Shown here one piece after another: positions 17,556 to 26,956 of a stretch of DNA of 64,000 nt. The notes beneath the pieces were generated by a model. The model was not told where the DNA came from. It made no database searches and saw only the letters and a program-made list of their open reading frames with translations. The translations under genes and the position numbers were made by a program. The stretch is taken from the NCBI GenBank assembly GCA_038529265.1, contig JBCBDX010000009.1, positions 93,393 to 157,392 of the forward strand, written 5' to 3'. This stretch comes from JBCBDX01 sp038529265. Its GTDB lineage: Bacteria > Pseudomonadota > Alphaproteobacteria > Rhizobiales > Rhizobiaceae. The stretch's first letter is position 1; each line of letters opens with the position of its first letter.

Positions 17556-18830
17556 TTATTCAGCTGCCAACGGTAGCGGAGCGGCAATGGTGCTTTTTGC
17601 GAACGGCTCGAATGAACTCTCCACTTTTGCGGCGATCATATCCGCTGTGGCGCCGGACAATGTCCAACCCAGATGCCCATGTCCGGTGTTGTAAAATACG
17701 CCCGAAGCGCGGCCTGCGCCAACTTTTGGCATCATGTTTGGCATCATTGGACGAAGTCCTGCCCAAGGTACGACATGCTCAGTAGAAGCTTGCGGGAAGT
17801 ATTTTTGGCACCAATCCACCAAAGGTCGGATGCGCGCGGCCCGAATGTCCCTGTTAAAGCCCGCAAATTCTGCCGTGCCCGCAATGCGGAAACGATCCTT
17901 GCCCAAGCGGCTCGTGACAATTTTGGCATCATCATCAAGAAGCGACATCCATGGCGCGCCTTCTTGGCTTGCACGGTCATTCAAATTGACGGTGATTGAA
18001 TAGCCCTTGACTGGGTAAATGTTCACGCGATCGCCGAGTTGGCGTGCAAACTCACGGCTATGCACGCCGGCACAAACAATAACTGCATCGTGGTGCGATG
18101 CTTGTAGTTCGCCGTCTTTCGCGAAGGATACGGCGATACCGTCTGCACCGCGGCTCAGTTGCTGAACGTGTGCGCCGTGTGAAAAAGTCACGCCCTCACG
18201 AACGCATGCTTCAGCCAGCCGCGTGGAGAATTTGTGAATGTCACCGGTTGCATCGCTTTGGGTATAAAATCCGCCGACAAATTGACCCGTTAGCGTTGGC
18301 TCGATTTTACGCATTTCAAGCGGCGTAACCTCGCGGCGATCAAGGCCGCCTTGTTTGAGGAGTGCATTGACCTTGCGCGCATGTTTCAGAGATTTTTCGT
18401 TACCATAGAAGTGCAGAATGCCACGCTTTTCGAGATTGAAGCCAACGCCGGCTTCCTGCGCCATAGCGAGTAGATGCTTACGTGCGGCGATAGCCAACTT
18501 GGTCGTGGCAATTGTATTTTTCTCGTAGTTTGGAATGTTGGCGAGGAACTCTGCCATCCAGGAGTATTTATGCCATGAAGGCGCCGGCGACATTTTTAAT
18601 GGCGCATCTTCCTGCATCATCCAGCGGATGCCTTTTATGACCGACGACCAGTGGTTCCAAACTTCTGCGTTTGATGCCGAAAGCTGCCCGCCATTGGCAA
18701 AGCTTGTTTCCATTGCTGCATAATTGTTGCGGTCGTAAAGTGTGACGTCGAAGCCGCGCCGTCTGAGCGCCCAAGCTGTGGTCACGCCGGTAATACCGGC
18801 ACCTATGATCGCAATATTTGGTGTCTTCAT
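17556..18830 (-). CDS. dadA: FAD-dependent D-amino-acid dehydrogenase / glycine-oxidase-type oxidoreductase (DadA family)
   Basis: The enzyme oxidatively deaminates D-amino acids to keto acids at the membrane. It has 424 residues from the ATG at 18830, which has GGAG six bases upstream. The FAD Rossmann motif is IAIIGAGITGVTTAWALRRRG at residues 5-25. ETSFANGGQLS and NTGHGHLGWTLSGATADM near the C-terminus are typical of DadA. A tandem glycine riboswitch lies in its leader, so glycine controls it. That raises the possibility that glycine itself, or a glycine-yielding compound, is the physiological substrate. The frame is open for 53 codons further upstream into the riboswitch, which is not coding. 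Confidence 0.9.
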   Translation of the reverse strand: MKTPNIAIIGAGITGVTTAWALRRRGFDVTLYDRNNYAAMETSFANGGQLSASNAEVWNHWSSVIKGIRWMMQEDAPLKMSPAPSWHKYSWMAEFLANIPNYEKNTIATTKLAIAARKHLLAMAQEAGVGFNLEKRGILHFYGNEKSLKHARKVNALLKQGGLDRREVTPLEMRKIEPTLTGQFVGGFYTQSDATGDIHKFSTRLAEACVREGVTFSHGAHVQQLSRGADGIAVSFAKDGELQASHHDAVIVCAGVHSREFARQLGDRVNIYPVKGYSITVNLNDRASQEGAPWMSLLDDDAKIVTSRLGKDRFRIAGTAEFAGFNRDIRAARIRPLVDWCQKYFPQASTEHVVPWAGLRPMMPNMMPKVGAGRASGVFYNTGHGHLGWTLSGATADMIAAKVESSFEPFAKSTIAAPLPLAAE

Positions 18831-18840
18831 GTTCAATCTC

Positions 18841-18890
18841 CTGACAGCACCATGCACGCGCTTTTGCGCATTCATTGCCCCATCTGTCAG
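18841..18890 (-). promoter_or_regulatory. Putative expression platform: helix that sequesters the dadA ribosome site
   Basis: Seven bases at 18884-18890 are perfectly complementary to 18841-18847. The latter overlaps the CAGGAG ribosome site of dadA. A GCGC-TTTT-GCGC hairpin (18858-18869) would stack inside. When this helix forms, initiation should be blocked; glycine binding to the adjacent aptamer would be expected to open or close it. Confidence 0.6.
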
Positions 18891-19117
18891 AAGACCTGAG
18901 AGCTTCACCCTGATCAGTGCCGTTTTTCGGTCACCGACACCGCATCCCTTGCGGCGGGGCTTTCTCCTTCGGTGGGTTGAAGTCAACAACCGTCAACCAC
19001 TCTCCAGATTCTATAATCTGATTCACAGTCCTTTTGCCTGAGAGTTTCCGGGGCGGTTGCTCCTTCGGCGCCGGTCATCATTTCAGATGTTAGTCCGGTC
19101 TCTCCCGTGAATCAGGG
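18885..19117 (-). promoter_or_regulatory. Tandem glycine riboswitch (gcvT motif) upstream of dadA
   Basis: Two aptamers are read on the minus strand. The first has GGGAGAGACC, then GCCGAAGGAGCAACC, and ends CCGGAAACTCTCAGGCAAAAGGACTG. The second has CTGGAGAGTGG, then CACCGAAGGAGAAAGCC, and ends GAAGCTCTCAGGTC. These are the conserved GGAGAG, CCGAAGGAGCAA and CTCTCAGG blocks of the glycine riboswitch. Boundaries are approximate. The second aptamer runs into the helix that masks the dadA ribosome site. Confidence 0.92.
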
Positions 19118-19268
19118 AATTCAAATTCAGTAACACAAAATGGCGGAAATACAATCCGGCTCATTCCTTCATGATTGATTGAATACCATAGGATGGTTTT
19201 CAATCTCATACTTTTGTCGCATAGGGGCTACACCCTCTCAAAACCGTAAAAATGATCAAGGACACATC

Positions 19269-20489
19269 ATGAAAATCGCAATTATGGGCGGCGATGGTTT
19301 CGTCGGATGGCCGACTTCTCTTCACCTGTCGTCGCTTGGCCATGAGATCCACATTATTGATAATCTGTCACGGCGCTGGATCGATACCGAACTAGGTGTT
19401 CAGTCTTTGACGCCAATGGATTCCATTCAAGAACGCACGCGCATTTGGCACGATGAAACCGGGCGCCGCATCCATTTTCATCTGATTGATCTTGCTAGTG
19501 ACTATGACGTTCTCAAGAGCTGGTTGGCGGAACACCGACCCGACGCCATTGTTCACTTTGCTGAGCAGCGCGCCGCGCCCTACTCAATGAAATCAGACCG
19601 CCACAAGAATTATACGGTCAATAATAACCTTAACGCGACGCATAATCTGCTCAATGCCATGGTCGATATCGACCTGGATGCACATGTTGTCCATCTGGGT
19701 ACAATGGGCGTTTATGGTTATTCGACGATTGGCGCGGCTATCCCAGAAGGCTATCTGCCGGTTGGGATTGAGACTTTATCAGGTGACACGGTCTCGCAGG
19801 ATATTCTTTACCCGGCTAATCCCGGCTCAATTTATCACATGACCAAGTGTCTGGATCAGCTCCTGTTCCAGTTTTACGCCAAGAACGACCAAATGCGGAT
19901 TACGGACCTGCACCAGGGCATCGTATGGGGTACGCATACGGAACAGACACGCCTGCATCCGCAGCTTATCAACCGTTTTGATTATGATGGCGACTATGGG
20001 ACCGTGCTCAACCGTTTCCTTATTCAAGCTGCCATCGGTCACCCGCTGACAGTCCATGGGACAGGCGGGCAGACCCGTGCCTTCATCCACATTCAGGATT
20101 CAGTGCGCTGCATCGAGATCGCCTTGAACAACCCGCCGGAAAAAGGTGCCAAGGTTGAGATTTTCAACCAAATGACCGAGACACACCGTGTGCGTGATCT
20201 GGCAGAGATGATTGCTGAGAAGACCGGCGCTGAAATCGCATATCTGCCAAACCCACGAAAAGAAGCGGCTGAAAATGAGCTGATTGTGAAAAACGACAAG
20301 TTCCGCGCGCTTGGCCTCAACCCGATCACATTGGAAGAGGGTCTGCTTGACGAGGTCGTCGAAGTTGCGCGCAAATTCTCTTACCGCGTTGATCGAAGCC
20401 GTGTTCCCGCCGTCTCAGCCTGGACCAAAGACTTGGCGCAGAAGGTGGAGCATGATGTTGAGGGCAAACGCCTTAAGGCTGTTTCCTGA
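19269..20489 (+). CDS. sqdB: UDP-sulfoquinovose synthase
   Basis: The enzyme converts UDP-glucose and sulfite to UDP-sulfoquinovose, the head group of the sulfolipid SQDG. It has 406 residues from the ATG at 19269 (an open extension upstream is not family-like). The NAD Rossmann motif GGDGFVGWPTS is at residues 7-17. The SQD1-typical insert RRWIDTELGVQSLTP, VHFAEQRAAPYSM, the TMGVYGY and YHMTKCLDQ active-site region, and the TRAFIHIQDSV block follow. It is first in a three-gene run that matches the order sqdBDC of Rhodobacter sphaeroides. Sulfolipid typically replaces phospholipids under phosphate limitation. Confidence 0.96.
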   Translation: MKIAIMGGDGFVGWPTSLHLSSLGHEIHIIDNLSRRWIDTELGVQSLTPMDSIQERTRIWHDETGRRIHFHLIDLASDYDVLKSWLAEHRPDAIVHFAEQRAAPYSMKSDRHKNYTVNNNLNATHNLLNAMVDIDLDAHVVHLGTMGVYGYSTIGAAIPEGYLPVGIETLSGDTVSQDILYPANPGSIYHMTKCLDQLLFQFYAKNDQMRITDLHQGIVWGTHTEQTRLHPQLINRFDYDGDYGTVLNRFLIQAAIGHPLTVHGTGGQTRAFIHIQDSVRCIEIALNNPPEKGAKVEIFNQMTETHRVRDLAEMIAEKTGAEIAYLPNPRKEAAENELIVKNDKFRALGLNPITLEEGLLDEVVEVARKFSYRVDRSRVPAVSAWTKDLAQKVEHDVEGKRLKAVS

Positions 20490-20495
20490 CGTCAA

Positions 20496-21305
20496 ATGAC
20501 ACGCAATGCCTATGTGACGCTGGTCACGAATGAAGACTATGCGAGCGCGGCCGTCGCGCTCGTTCGTTCACTGGTGCTGACAGGTACATCTGCCGACATT
20601 GTCGTCATGCATACGGGCGGGGTTCCAAATAGTGCGCTGGCTGAATGTGTTGCGCTTGGCGCCAGTGCTCATCTAGTGGAGTTGCTGGACACATCCGCGG
20701 CCTTCAACGAACGCCATCAGCGTGATCGCCTGCACGGAGCCGCTCCTTTCACCAAAGGCAATAAACCGGCCTTCCACACTCCGCTGGATAATTTCGCAAA
20801 GTTGCGTCTTTGGGAAATGACCGACTACCAGAATGTGACCTTTCTGGATGCCGACACCATCGTAGTGCGCAATATCGACCGACTGTTTGACTATCCAGAG
20901 TTTTGCGCCGCACCCAATGTTTATGAGAGCGTCGCGGACTTTCACCGGCTCAATTCCGGCGTGTTTACGGCCAAGCCATCGGTGGACACTTTCCGCAAAA
21001 TGATGAGCGCTTTGGATAGGCCGGATGTGTTCTGGCGGCGCACTGATCAGACTTTTCTGGAGACTTATTTCCCTGATTGGCACGGGCTACCGGTCACGCT
21101 TAACATGCTGCAATATGTGTGGTTCAACATGCCCGACCTTTGGGATTGGCGGTCGGTGCATTTAGTTCACTATCAGTATGAAAAGCCATGGCAGATAGAT
21201 CATCCCAAGGCCGAACAGCTGAAGCCGCTCATTGACCTTTGGTGGGCCTACCGAACGGGTGAGAACGTGCCGATCACCGACAAGCTTCCCAACCCCAGCG
21301 CATGA
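20496..21305 (+). CDS. sqdD: Family 8 glycosyltransferase of sulfolipid operon
   Basis: A 269-residue GT-A fold protein with the metal-binding DxD motif in TFLDADTIVV (about residue 127). The N-terminal YVTLVTNEDYASAAVAL is typical of GT8 (glycogenin-like). In Rhodobacter the sqdD product is required for SQDG formation and presumably takes part in sulfoquinovosyl transfer. No SqdX-type GT4 transferase is seen here. The start is 6 bp after the sqdB stop, and the stop overlaps the next start (ATGA). Confidence 0.9.
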   Translation: MTRNAYVTLVTNEDYASAAVALVRSLVLTGTSADIVVMHTGGVPNSALAECVALGASAHLVELLDTSAAFNERHQRDRLHGAAPFTKGNKPAFHTPLDNFAKLRLWEMTDYQNVTFLDADTIVVRNIDRLFDYPEFCAAPNVYESVADFHRLNSGVFTAKPSVDTFRKMMSALDRPDVFWRRTDQTFLETYFPDWHGLPVTLNMLQYVWFNMPDLWDWRSVHLVHYQYEKPWQIDHPKAEQLKPLIDLWWAYRTGENVPITDKLPNPSA

Positions 21306-22177
21306 GCAGAATTGTCATATCCGGCGCGACAGGTCTTGTCGGGCGCTTCATCGCTGAACACTTTTTGCAATTGGGCGAAGATGTCGTGGCGATGTGTAGA
21401 AAAGCACCGGCGGCTGGATTTTTCTCCAAACCGGTTCAATGGGTGCCGGGCGACTTGGAGCCCGAAAAGGATTGGACGGCCAGTTTTGAAGGCGCTGACT
21501 ATTTCGTCCATTGCGCATTCAGCCATGTCACCGGGAAATATCGAGGCGGAGAGGGTAATGACCCTAATGAATTTCGCCGGCTAAATGCCAACGGATCTTT
21601 GGCCTTGTTCAATGCTGCAAAGTCTGCCGGTGTGAAACGTGCAGTCTTTCTTTCAAGCCGTGCTGTGTATGATGGAGTGTCTTCTGGTTCAAATCTGACC
21701 GAGGATATGCAGGTCGCGCCGACATCGCTTTATGGCCAAGTGAAGCATAAGGTGGAAAACGGTCTCGTTGAATTAGCCGACAAATCTTTTTTACCAATGA
21801 GTATTCGCGCAACAGGTGTCTACGGAGCGAATCGGGGTCATAAATGGGAAGCCTTGTTCGAGGCCTTCAAGCTCGGTGAAGCGATTGCGCCTCGAATTGG
21901 CACTGAACTCCATGGTGATGATCTGGCTAAAGCGACTGCTCTGCTGTTTCACGTTGATGAGCAAAACTTGATAGTTTTTGGACGCGTTCCCCTATTCAAC
22001 GCCTCAGATATCATGCTGGATCGTCACGACTTGTTGCGGGCCTATGGGGGTCAAAAAGAAATTGATGGCATGCTTCCCGTTAAGGCGGATGCATCCATGG
22101 TTAGCGTCATGGACTGCTCTCGATTGAAATCACTTGGCTGGCAGCCCCGTCAAAAGCTTGACCTTGAAGGTTTCTAA
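21302..22177 (+). CDS. sqdC: NAD(P)-dependent epimerase/reductase of sulfolipid operon (SqdC-like)
   Basis: A 291-residue extended short-chain dehydrogenase. GATGLVGRFIAEHF is the dinucleotide-binding motif at residues 8-21. Tyr in SLYGQVKHK and Ser in FLSSRAVYD form the catalytic pair. Its start overlaps the sqdD stop by four bases. In Rhodobacter sqdC lies in the same position and affects sulfolipid composition, although the precise reaction is not settled. The gene is called from position and family rather than from an exact match. Confidence 0.8.
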   Translation: MSRIVISGATGLVGRFIAEHFLQLGEDVVAMCRKAPAAGFFSKPVQWVPGDLEPEKDWTASFEGADYFVHCAFSHVTGKYRGGEGNDPNEFRRLNANGSLALFNAAKSAGVKRAVFLSSRAVYDGVSSGSNLTEDMQVAPTSLYGQVKHKVENGLVELADKSFLPMSIRATGVYGANRGHKWEALFEAFKLGEAIAPRIGTELHGDDLAKATALLFHVDEQNLIVFGRVPLFNASDIMLDRHDLLRAYGGQKEIDGMLPVKADASMVSVMDCSRLKSLGWQPRQKLDLEGF

Positions 22178-22260
22178 AACTGGTTAGCCAAGCGCTAACG
22201 GCGTCTAAGCCTGAATTTAACTGTTCTTGCCTATCATGCGCGCAAACAACGGAGGCGGGC

Positions 22261-22728
22261 ATGAACAATTTAATGTTTGGCGGTATATTGATTGTTGGCA
22301 TTGGTGCAGCGGCTGTGGGCGGCGCGCAACTAAGCTCGCTTGGCGAGCCACCATTTGCCTATGAATCAGCGACGGCGGAAAAGCGGATCGCTTGGCTCGA
22401 TGGCCATGCGGCGAAAATGGAACGCCGGGTCAAGGGTGCCCTAATCAGCCCAAGCGGTGTGGGCGCTTCTTTCAAGCTGGACAAGACGCGTACGGACAGT
22501 CAGCGTCGCCAAATCACTTTTGACATCGCTGTTAGCGGTTCAGGCAAAATCAACCATCAAGCACTTCGCAATTTCGAGAAAGCTTATCTGGAACGGGAGT
22601 GTCCGCGGTTTATGCGCACACCATTGGCCGACAATAATGTGACCGTGAACTACAGCTTCAAGCGCAAGACTGGCGGCACTCTACATACGGTGCGTATGTC
22701 ACCAAGTAGCTGTGGCCGCTACGTTTGA
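22261..22728 (+). CDS. Hypothetical membrane-anchored periplasmic protein
   Basis: I do not recognise this 155-residue protein. A hydrophobic segment at residues 5-24 (FGGILIVGIGAAAVGGAQL) looks like an uncleaved anchor. The rest is mixed and basic, with two cysteines (ERECPRF and SSCGRYV) that could pair. A strong GGAGG ribosome site stands 5 bases before the ATG. It lies 83 bp after sqdC and may be part of the same message. The acnA terminator lies in the gap to the convergent acnA. Confidence 0.75.
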   Translation: MNNLMFGGILIVGIGAAAVGGAQLSSLGEPPFAYESATAEKRIAWLDGHAAKMERRVKGALISPSGVGASFKLDKTRTDSQRRQITFDIAVSGSGKINHQALRNFEKAYLERECPRFMRTPLADNNVTVNYSFKRKTGGTLHTVRMSPSSCGRYV

Positions 22729-22740
22729 TCGCTGACAAAT

Positions 22741-22769
22741 AAAAACGCCCGCTTGGAACCAAACGGGCG
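22741..22769 (-). terminator. Rho-independent terminator of acnA
   Basis: An 11-base-pair stem (22746-22756 with 22759-22769, one mismatched or wobble pair) closes a two-base loop. On the minus strand it is followed by a T run (22741-22745). It lies 25 bp beyond the acnA stop. Confidence 0.85.
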
Positions 22770-22794
22770 CCTTTCGAGATTAAGCCTTCTCGGC

Positions 22795-25482
22795 TTACGC
22801 TGCCAAGTCGCGCAGCACGTAGTGCAGAATACCGCCATTGTTAACGTAGTCGATCTCGTCAGCTGTATCGATGCGGCAGATCAATGGTAGATCGACGGTT
22901 CGACCATCGCCATAGCTAAGCTTTGCGATAACTTTTTCGCGTGGCTTCACATCAGCCAGGCCCTCGATGGTGACGGTCTCGTCGCCCTGAAGATCAAGTG
23001 ACTTCCAGGATGTGCCTTCTTCGAAAACAAATGGAACTACACCCATGCCGACAAGGTTTGAGCGGTGGATGCGTTCGAAGGATTGTGCAATCACGGCTTT
23101 GACGCCCAATAGGTTTGTGCCTTTTGCTGCCCAGTCACGCGAAGAACCATTGCCATATTCGCCACCCGCGAACACAACGAGAGGCACACCTTCCTCGCGA
23201 TAGCGCATGGCCGCATCATAGATCGGCATTTCTTCTTTCGAAGGATAGTGAATGGTGTAGCCACCTTCGCGACCGTTCTCGCCCAGCATGTGGTTGCGGA
23301 TGCGGATGTTGGCGAATGTGCCGCGCATCATGACCTCGTGGTTCCCGCGGCGCGTGCCGTACTGGTTGAAGTCCATGACGCCAACGCCATTGTCCATCAG
23401 GTAGGAGCCAGCGGGAGAATCGGCTTTGATCGAGCCAGCCGGTGAAATGTGGTCGGTCGTGATCTTGTCGCCGAAGAGGCCCATGACGCGGGCATTCTTG
23501 ATATCGGAAACACCGCCGGGCTGTTTGCCCATACCTGCAAAGTAAGGCGGGTTCTGGACGTAAGTGGATTGATCGTCCCAAGCGTAAGTATCGCCTTCAG
23601 GTACTTGTACTTCCTGCCAGCTTTCATCGCCTTTGAAGACGTCAGCATACTTCTGTTCGTAGAGCTCGCGAGTGACGTGTTCCTCGATGAATTGCTGGAT
23701 TTCATGGTTGGAAGGCCAGATGTCCTTGAGCATCACATCGTTGCCATCCTTGTCCTGACCAATTGGCTCTGATGTCAGATCAATATTGACGGTACCCGCC
23801 AGCGCATAGGCGACAACCAATGGCGGTGAGGCCAGATAGTTGGCTTGGACATCTGGCGAAATTCGGCCTTCGAAGTTCCGGTTGCCGGAAAGAACACCGG
23901 CAGCGATCAAACCCTTGTCATTGATGGTCTTGGAGATCGGGCCAGGCAGTGGGCCGGAATTGCCGATACAAGTCGTGCAACCAAAACCGACAAGGTTGAA
24001 ACCAATTTGGTCGAGCTCTTTTTGCAGGCCAGAATTGTCTAGATACTCAGCGACAACCTGCGAACCCGGTGCGAGTGATGTTTTCACCCAAGGCTTCTGC
24101 TTCAGACCAAGCTTGTTGGCGTTGCGCGCCAACAGGCCAGCACCGATCAGAACCGATGGGTTAGATGTGTTTGTACAAGATGTGATCGCAGCGATGGCCA
24201 CGTCGCCATTGCCAAGATCATAGTCTTCGCCCTCAACGGCATGGCGTTTGTCGAGTTCACTGGCGTTTTTCTTGTACTCAGATACGTATGCTTCGCGGTA
24301 ACCTTCACCGATTTTTTCCAGCGGGATACGGCCTTCCGGACGTTTTGGCCCGGCCATGGACGGTACAACATCTTCCAACGCCAGTTCGAGTGTGTCGGTG
24401 AAGACCGGTTCTTCGCCGGTGACGCGGAACATGCCCTGTGCTTTGCAATATTCTTCGACCAGCGCGACGCGGTCAGCTTCACGGCCCGTCATGTTCAAGT
24501 AGCGAAGTGTTTCAGCATCAACCGGGAAGAAGCCGCAGGTCGCGCCATATTCAGGGCCCATATTGCCGATGGTGGCTCGGTCCGAAGCCGTCAGTGCATC
24601 GAGACCTTCGCCGAAGAACTCCACGAATTTGCTCACGACGCCTTTCTGGCGGAGCATTTGGACAACGGTCAGAACGAGGTCGGTCGCTGTGACGCCTTCT
24701 TTGAGCGAGCCGGTTAGCTTGAAGCCGATGACTTCCGGCAGCAGCATGGAGATCGGTTGACCCAGCATCGCAGCTTCTGCCTCGATTCCGCCAACACCCC
24801 AGCCCAGAACGCCGATGCCGTTGATCATGGTCGTGTGGCTGTCTGTGCCCACACATGTATCCGGATAAGCCACGGTGTCGCCGTCAGCGTCTTTCGTCCA
24901 CACCGTTTGGCCGAGATATTCCGTGTTCACCTGGTGGCAGATGCCGGTGCCGGGTGGCACCACGCGGAAATTGTCAAAGGCCTGTTGGCCCCATTTCAGG
25001 AAACGATAGCGCTCGCCGTTGCGTTGATATTCCAATTCAACATTGCGGGCAAAAGCGTTGGGATTGCCAAATTCATCGACAATGACGGAGTGGTCAATGA
25101 CAAGATCGACGGGAACAAGCGGGTTGATTTTTTGCGGGTCACCACCGAGCGACTTGATGCCGTCGCGCATAGCGGCAAGATCAACAACAGCTGGTACGCC
25201 GGTAAAGTCCTGCATCAGGACGCGGGCTGGACGGTAGGCGATCTCATAGCCTGCCGTGCCTTTGTCATTCAGCCATGCGGCGACTGCTTGAATATCCGCC
25301 TTCGTAACGGACCGATCATCTTCGTTACGCAGCAGGTTCTCCAAAACCACTTTCATGGAGAATGGCAGTTTTGAAACGCCTTCAAGCCCATTTTTCTCAG
25401 CCTCTACCAAGCTGTAATACACATATTCTTTGCCATAGGCCGTCAGTGTGCGGCGGCAGTTGAAGCTGTCGATCTTTGACAA
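22795..25482 (-). CDS. acnA: Aconitate hydratase A
   Basis: The enzyme interconverts citrate and isocitrate in the TCA cycle. It has 895 residues from a TTG start at 25482, which has GGAGG seven bases upstream; no ATG is available nearby. Iron-sulfur ligand blocks are visible: the TSCTNTSNPSV segment and GFGCTTCIGNSGP. The C-terminal swivel domain has AGGEYGNGSSRDWAAKG. The length matches the IRP/AcnA type. The gene is divergent from the ccm cluster, as in Sinorhizobium, and a terminator follows it. Confidence 0.96.
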   Translation of the reverse strand: MSKIDSFNCRRTLTAYGKEYVYYSLVEAEKNGLEGVSKLPFSMKVVLENLLRNEDDRSVTKADIQAVAAWLNDKGTAGYEIAYRPARVLMQDFTGVPAVVDLAAMRDGIKSLGGDPQKINPLVPVDLVIDHSVIVDEFGNPNAFARNVELEYQRNGERYRFLKWGQQAFDNFRVVPPGTGICHQVNTEYLGQTVWTKDADGDTVAYPDTCVGTDSHTTMINGIGVLGWGVGGIEAEAAMLGQPISMLLPEVIGFKLTGSLKEGVTATDLVLTVVQMLRQKGVVSKFVEFFGEGLDALTASDRATIGNMGPEYGATCGFFPVDAETLRYLNMTGREADRVALVEEYCKAQGMFRVTGEEPVFTDTLELALEDVVPSMAGPKRPEGRIPLEKIGEGYREAYVSEYKKNASELDKRHAVEGEDYDLGNGDVAIAAITSCTNTSNPSVLIGAGLLARNANKLGLKQKPWVKTSLAPGSQVVAEYLDNSGLQKELDQIGFNLVGFGCTTCIGNSGPLPGPISKTINDKGLIAAGVLSGNRNFEGRISPDVQANYLASPPLVVAYALAGTVNIDLTSEPIGQDKDGNDVMLKDIWPSNHEIQQFIEEHVTRELYEQKYADVFKGDESWQEVQVPEGDTYAWDDQSTYVQNPPYFAGMGKQPGGVSDIKNARVMGLFGDKITTDHISPAGSIKADSPAGSYLMDNGVGVMDFNQYGTRRGNHEVMMRGTFANIRIRNHMLGENGREGGYTIHYPSKEEMPIYDAAMRYREEGVPLVVFAGGEYGNGSSRDWAAKGTNLLGVKAVIAQSFERIHRSNLVGMGVVPFVFEEGTSWKSLDLQGDETVTIEGLADVKPREKVIAKLSYGDGRTVDLPLICRIDTADEIDYVNNGGILHYVLRDLAA

Positions 25483-25688
25483 TTGATGTCCTCCGTTCAG
25501 GCCGGCCCCGATACTTACCGGCGAAAAGCGCAACCAGCGCCAAACTTCCGTTGGCCGGGATACCAACGGATTTTGCGTCCCTTTAGAATGAATTTGATGT
25601 GGTGGACTAGACCGACGAAGGTAAAAAAGGTCGGGTGATTGCAACCATTCGCCGTTTCATGCTCATTGGCGCCATGGAATCGGAAGAA

Positions 25689-26291
25689 ATGCGGCTGACA
25701 GTCAATGATTTAAGTGCCTCAAGGGGCGGGCGTACGATCTTTGAAAATGTCGGATTTGACCTCTCCGGTGGTCAGGGCTTACTCGTCACCGGACCAAATG
25801 GTGCAGGCAAGTCGACTTTATTGCGCGCCATTGCGGGATATTTGCCGGTTGATAGGGGGTTCGCCGCTGTATTGCCGGAAAATGAGCCCGTTTCCGCCCA
25901 CGCGCATTATCTGAATTTCAATAACGCCATGAAGGCTGCGCTTACCGTTTTTGAGAATTTGGAGTTTCATCAGCAGTTTGGAGGGCAAGCAGCAATTGCG
26001 GTGGAAGAGGCTCTTAATAACGTTGGCCTGCTTCATCTTCGGGATAATCGCTTTGGCGATCTTTCAACGGGGCAGAGGCGACGCGTGGCGCTTGCGCGAC
26101 TTTTGCTCAACCATCGACCGATTTGGCTGGTGGATGAACCAACAACAGGGCTTGATAAGGCCTCCGAGCAGACATTTGCGCGGATTTTGGATGACCATAT
26201 GCAGGCGGGCGGCATTGTTGTTGCTGCCACGCATCTGCCGATCAATGTAGCAGGTTTAAAGTCCCTTCGTTTCGAGGAGGAGGTGGTTTGA
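25689..26291 (+). CDS. ccmA: Heme/cytochrome c maturation ABC ATP-binding protein
   Basis: The ATPase of the CcmABCD complex, which releases holo-CcmE carrying heme in cytochrome c maturation. It has 200 residues from the ATG at 25689; a longer in-frame start at 25635 is not family-like. Walker A GPNGAGKST is at about residues 36-44, the signature is LSTGQRRRVALARL, and Walker B is IWLVDEPTTGLDK. The next gene, ccmB, starts inside its stop codon (TTGA). Confidence 0.93.
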   Translation: MRLTVNDLSASRGGRTIFENVGFDLSGGQGLLVTGPNGAGKSTLLRAIAGYLPVDRGFAAVLPENEPVSAHAHYLNFNNAMKAALTVFENLEFHQQFGGQAAIAVEEALNNVGLLHLRDNRFGDLSTGQRRRVALARLLLNHRPIWLVDEPTTGLDKASEQTFARILDDHMQAGGIVVAATHLPINVAGLKSLRFEEEVV

Positions 26292-26953
26292 TTGCGCTGA
26301 TCAAACGTGACGTCCGGCTGGGTATACGGTCAGGGGGCAGCAGCTTGATCGGAGTTTTGTTTTTTCTTTCTGTCGTTGCCGTTACACCATTTGCGATCGG
26401 CCCAGATCTCAATCTGTTGGCGCGCATTGGCCCTGCTGTTCTTTGGATCGGTGCCTTGCTAGCCTCTCTTCTTGGGCTGGATCGTCTTTTCCAGATCGAT
26501 CTGGAAGATGGCTCGCTCGATATTTTGGTGCTGGCGCGCCATGATCAACCGTTGGCGATGACGGTGTTCGCAAAGTGTGTGGCGCATTGGCTCATCACCG
26601 GTCTGCCGCTGGTCGTTGCTGCTCCGCTTTTCGCGGTTCTATTGAACATGCCGCCAGAGGCAACGGTTGCGACAACGGCGACCCTTTTGGTGGGGACGCC
26701 GGCCATCACTTTTATCGGCGCTATGGGCGCATCGGTTACTGCCACCTTGCCACGTGGTGGTTTGCTCGTCTCAGTGATTGTTCTGCCGTTTGTCATTCCA
26801 GTGCTGATCTTTGGTGTCCAGGCTGCCTTGGGTGCGACAATGGCTGGCGCACCATTCACGCAGCCTTTCCTGTTTCTTTGTGCGATGACCTTGCTCTTCT
26901 CCGTCCTTGGTCCTGTCGCTGCGGGGCTAGCCCTGAAGCAACTTGAAGGGTAA
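26288..26953 (+). CDS. ccmB: Cytochrome c maturation ABC permease
   Basis: The permease partner of CcmA: 221 residues and about six hydrophobic segments. LARIGPAVLWIGALLASLLGLDRLFQID is the family-typical second-helix region, and DGSLDILVL follows. Translation starts at a TTG overlapping the ccmA stop. Normally ccmC follows directly in rhizobia. Here two unrelated genes are inserted, in the same direction, before ccmC. Confidence 0.93.
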   Translation: MIALIKRDVRLGIRSGGSSLIGVLFFLSVVAVTPFAIGPDLNLLARIGPAVLWIGALLASLLGLDRLFQIDLEDGSLDILVLARHDQPLAMTVFAKCVAHWLITGLPLVVAAPLFAVLLNMPPEATVATTATLLVGTPAITFIGAMGASVTATLPRGGLLVSVIVLPFVIPVLIFGVQAALGATMAGAPFTQPFLFLCAMTLLFSVLGPVAAGLALKQLEG

Positions 26954-26956
26954 GCG

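Noticed and set aside
24757..25374. Long open frame on the plus strand inside acnA
   Set aside because: It is antisense to conserved aconitase coding sequence, has no family match and no ribosome site.
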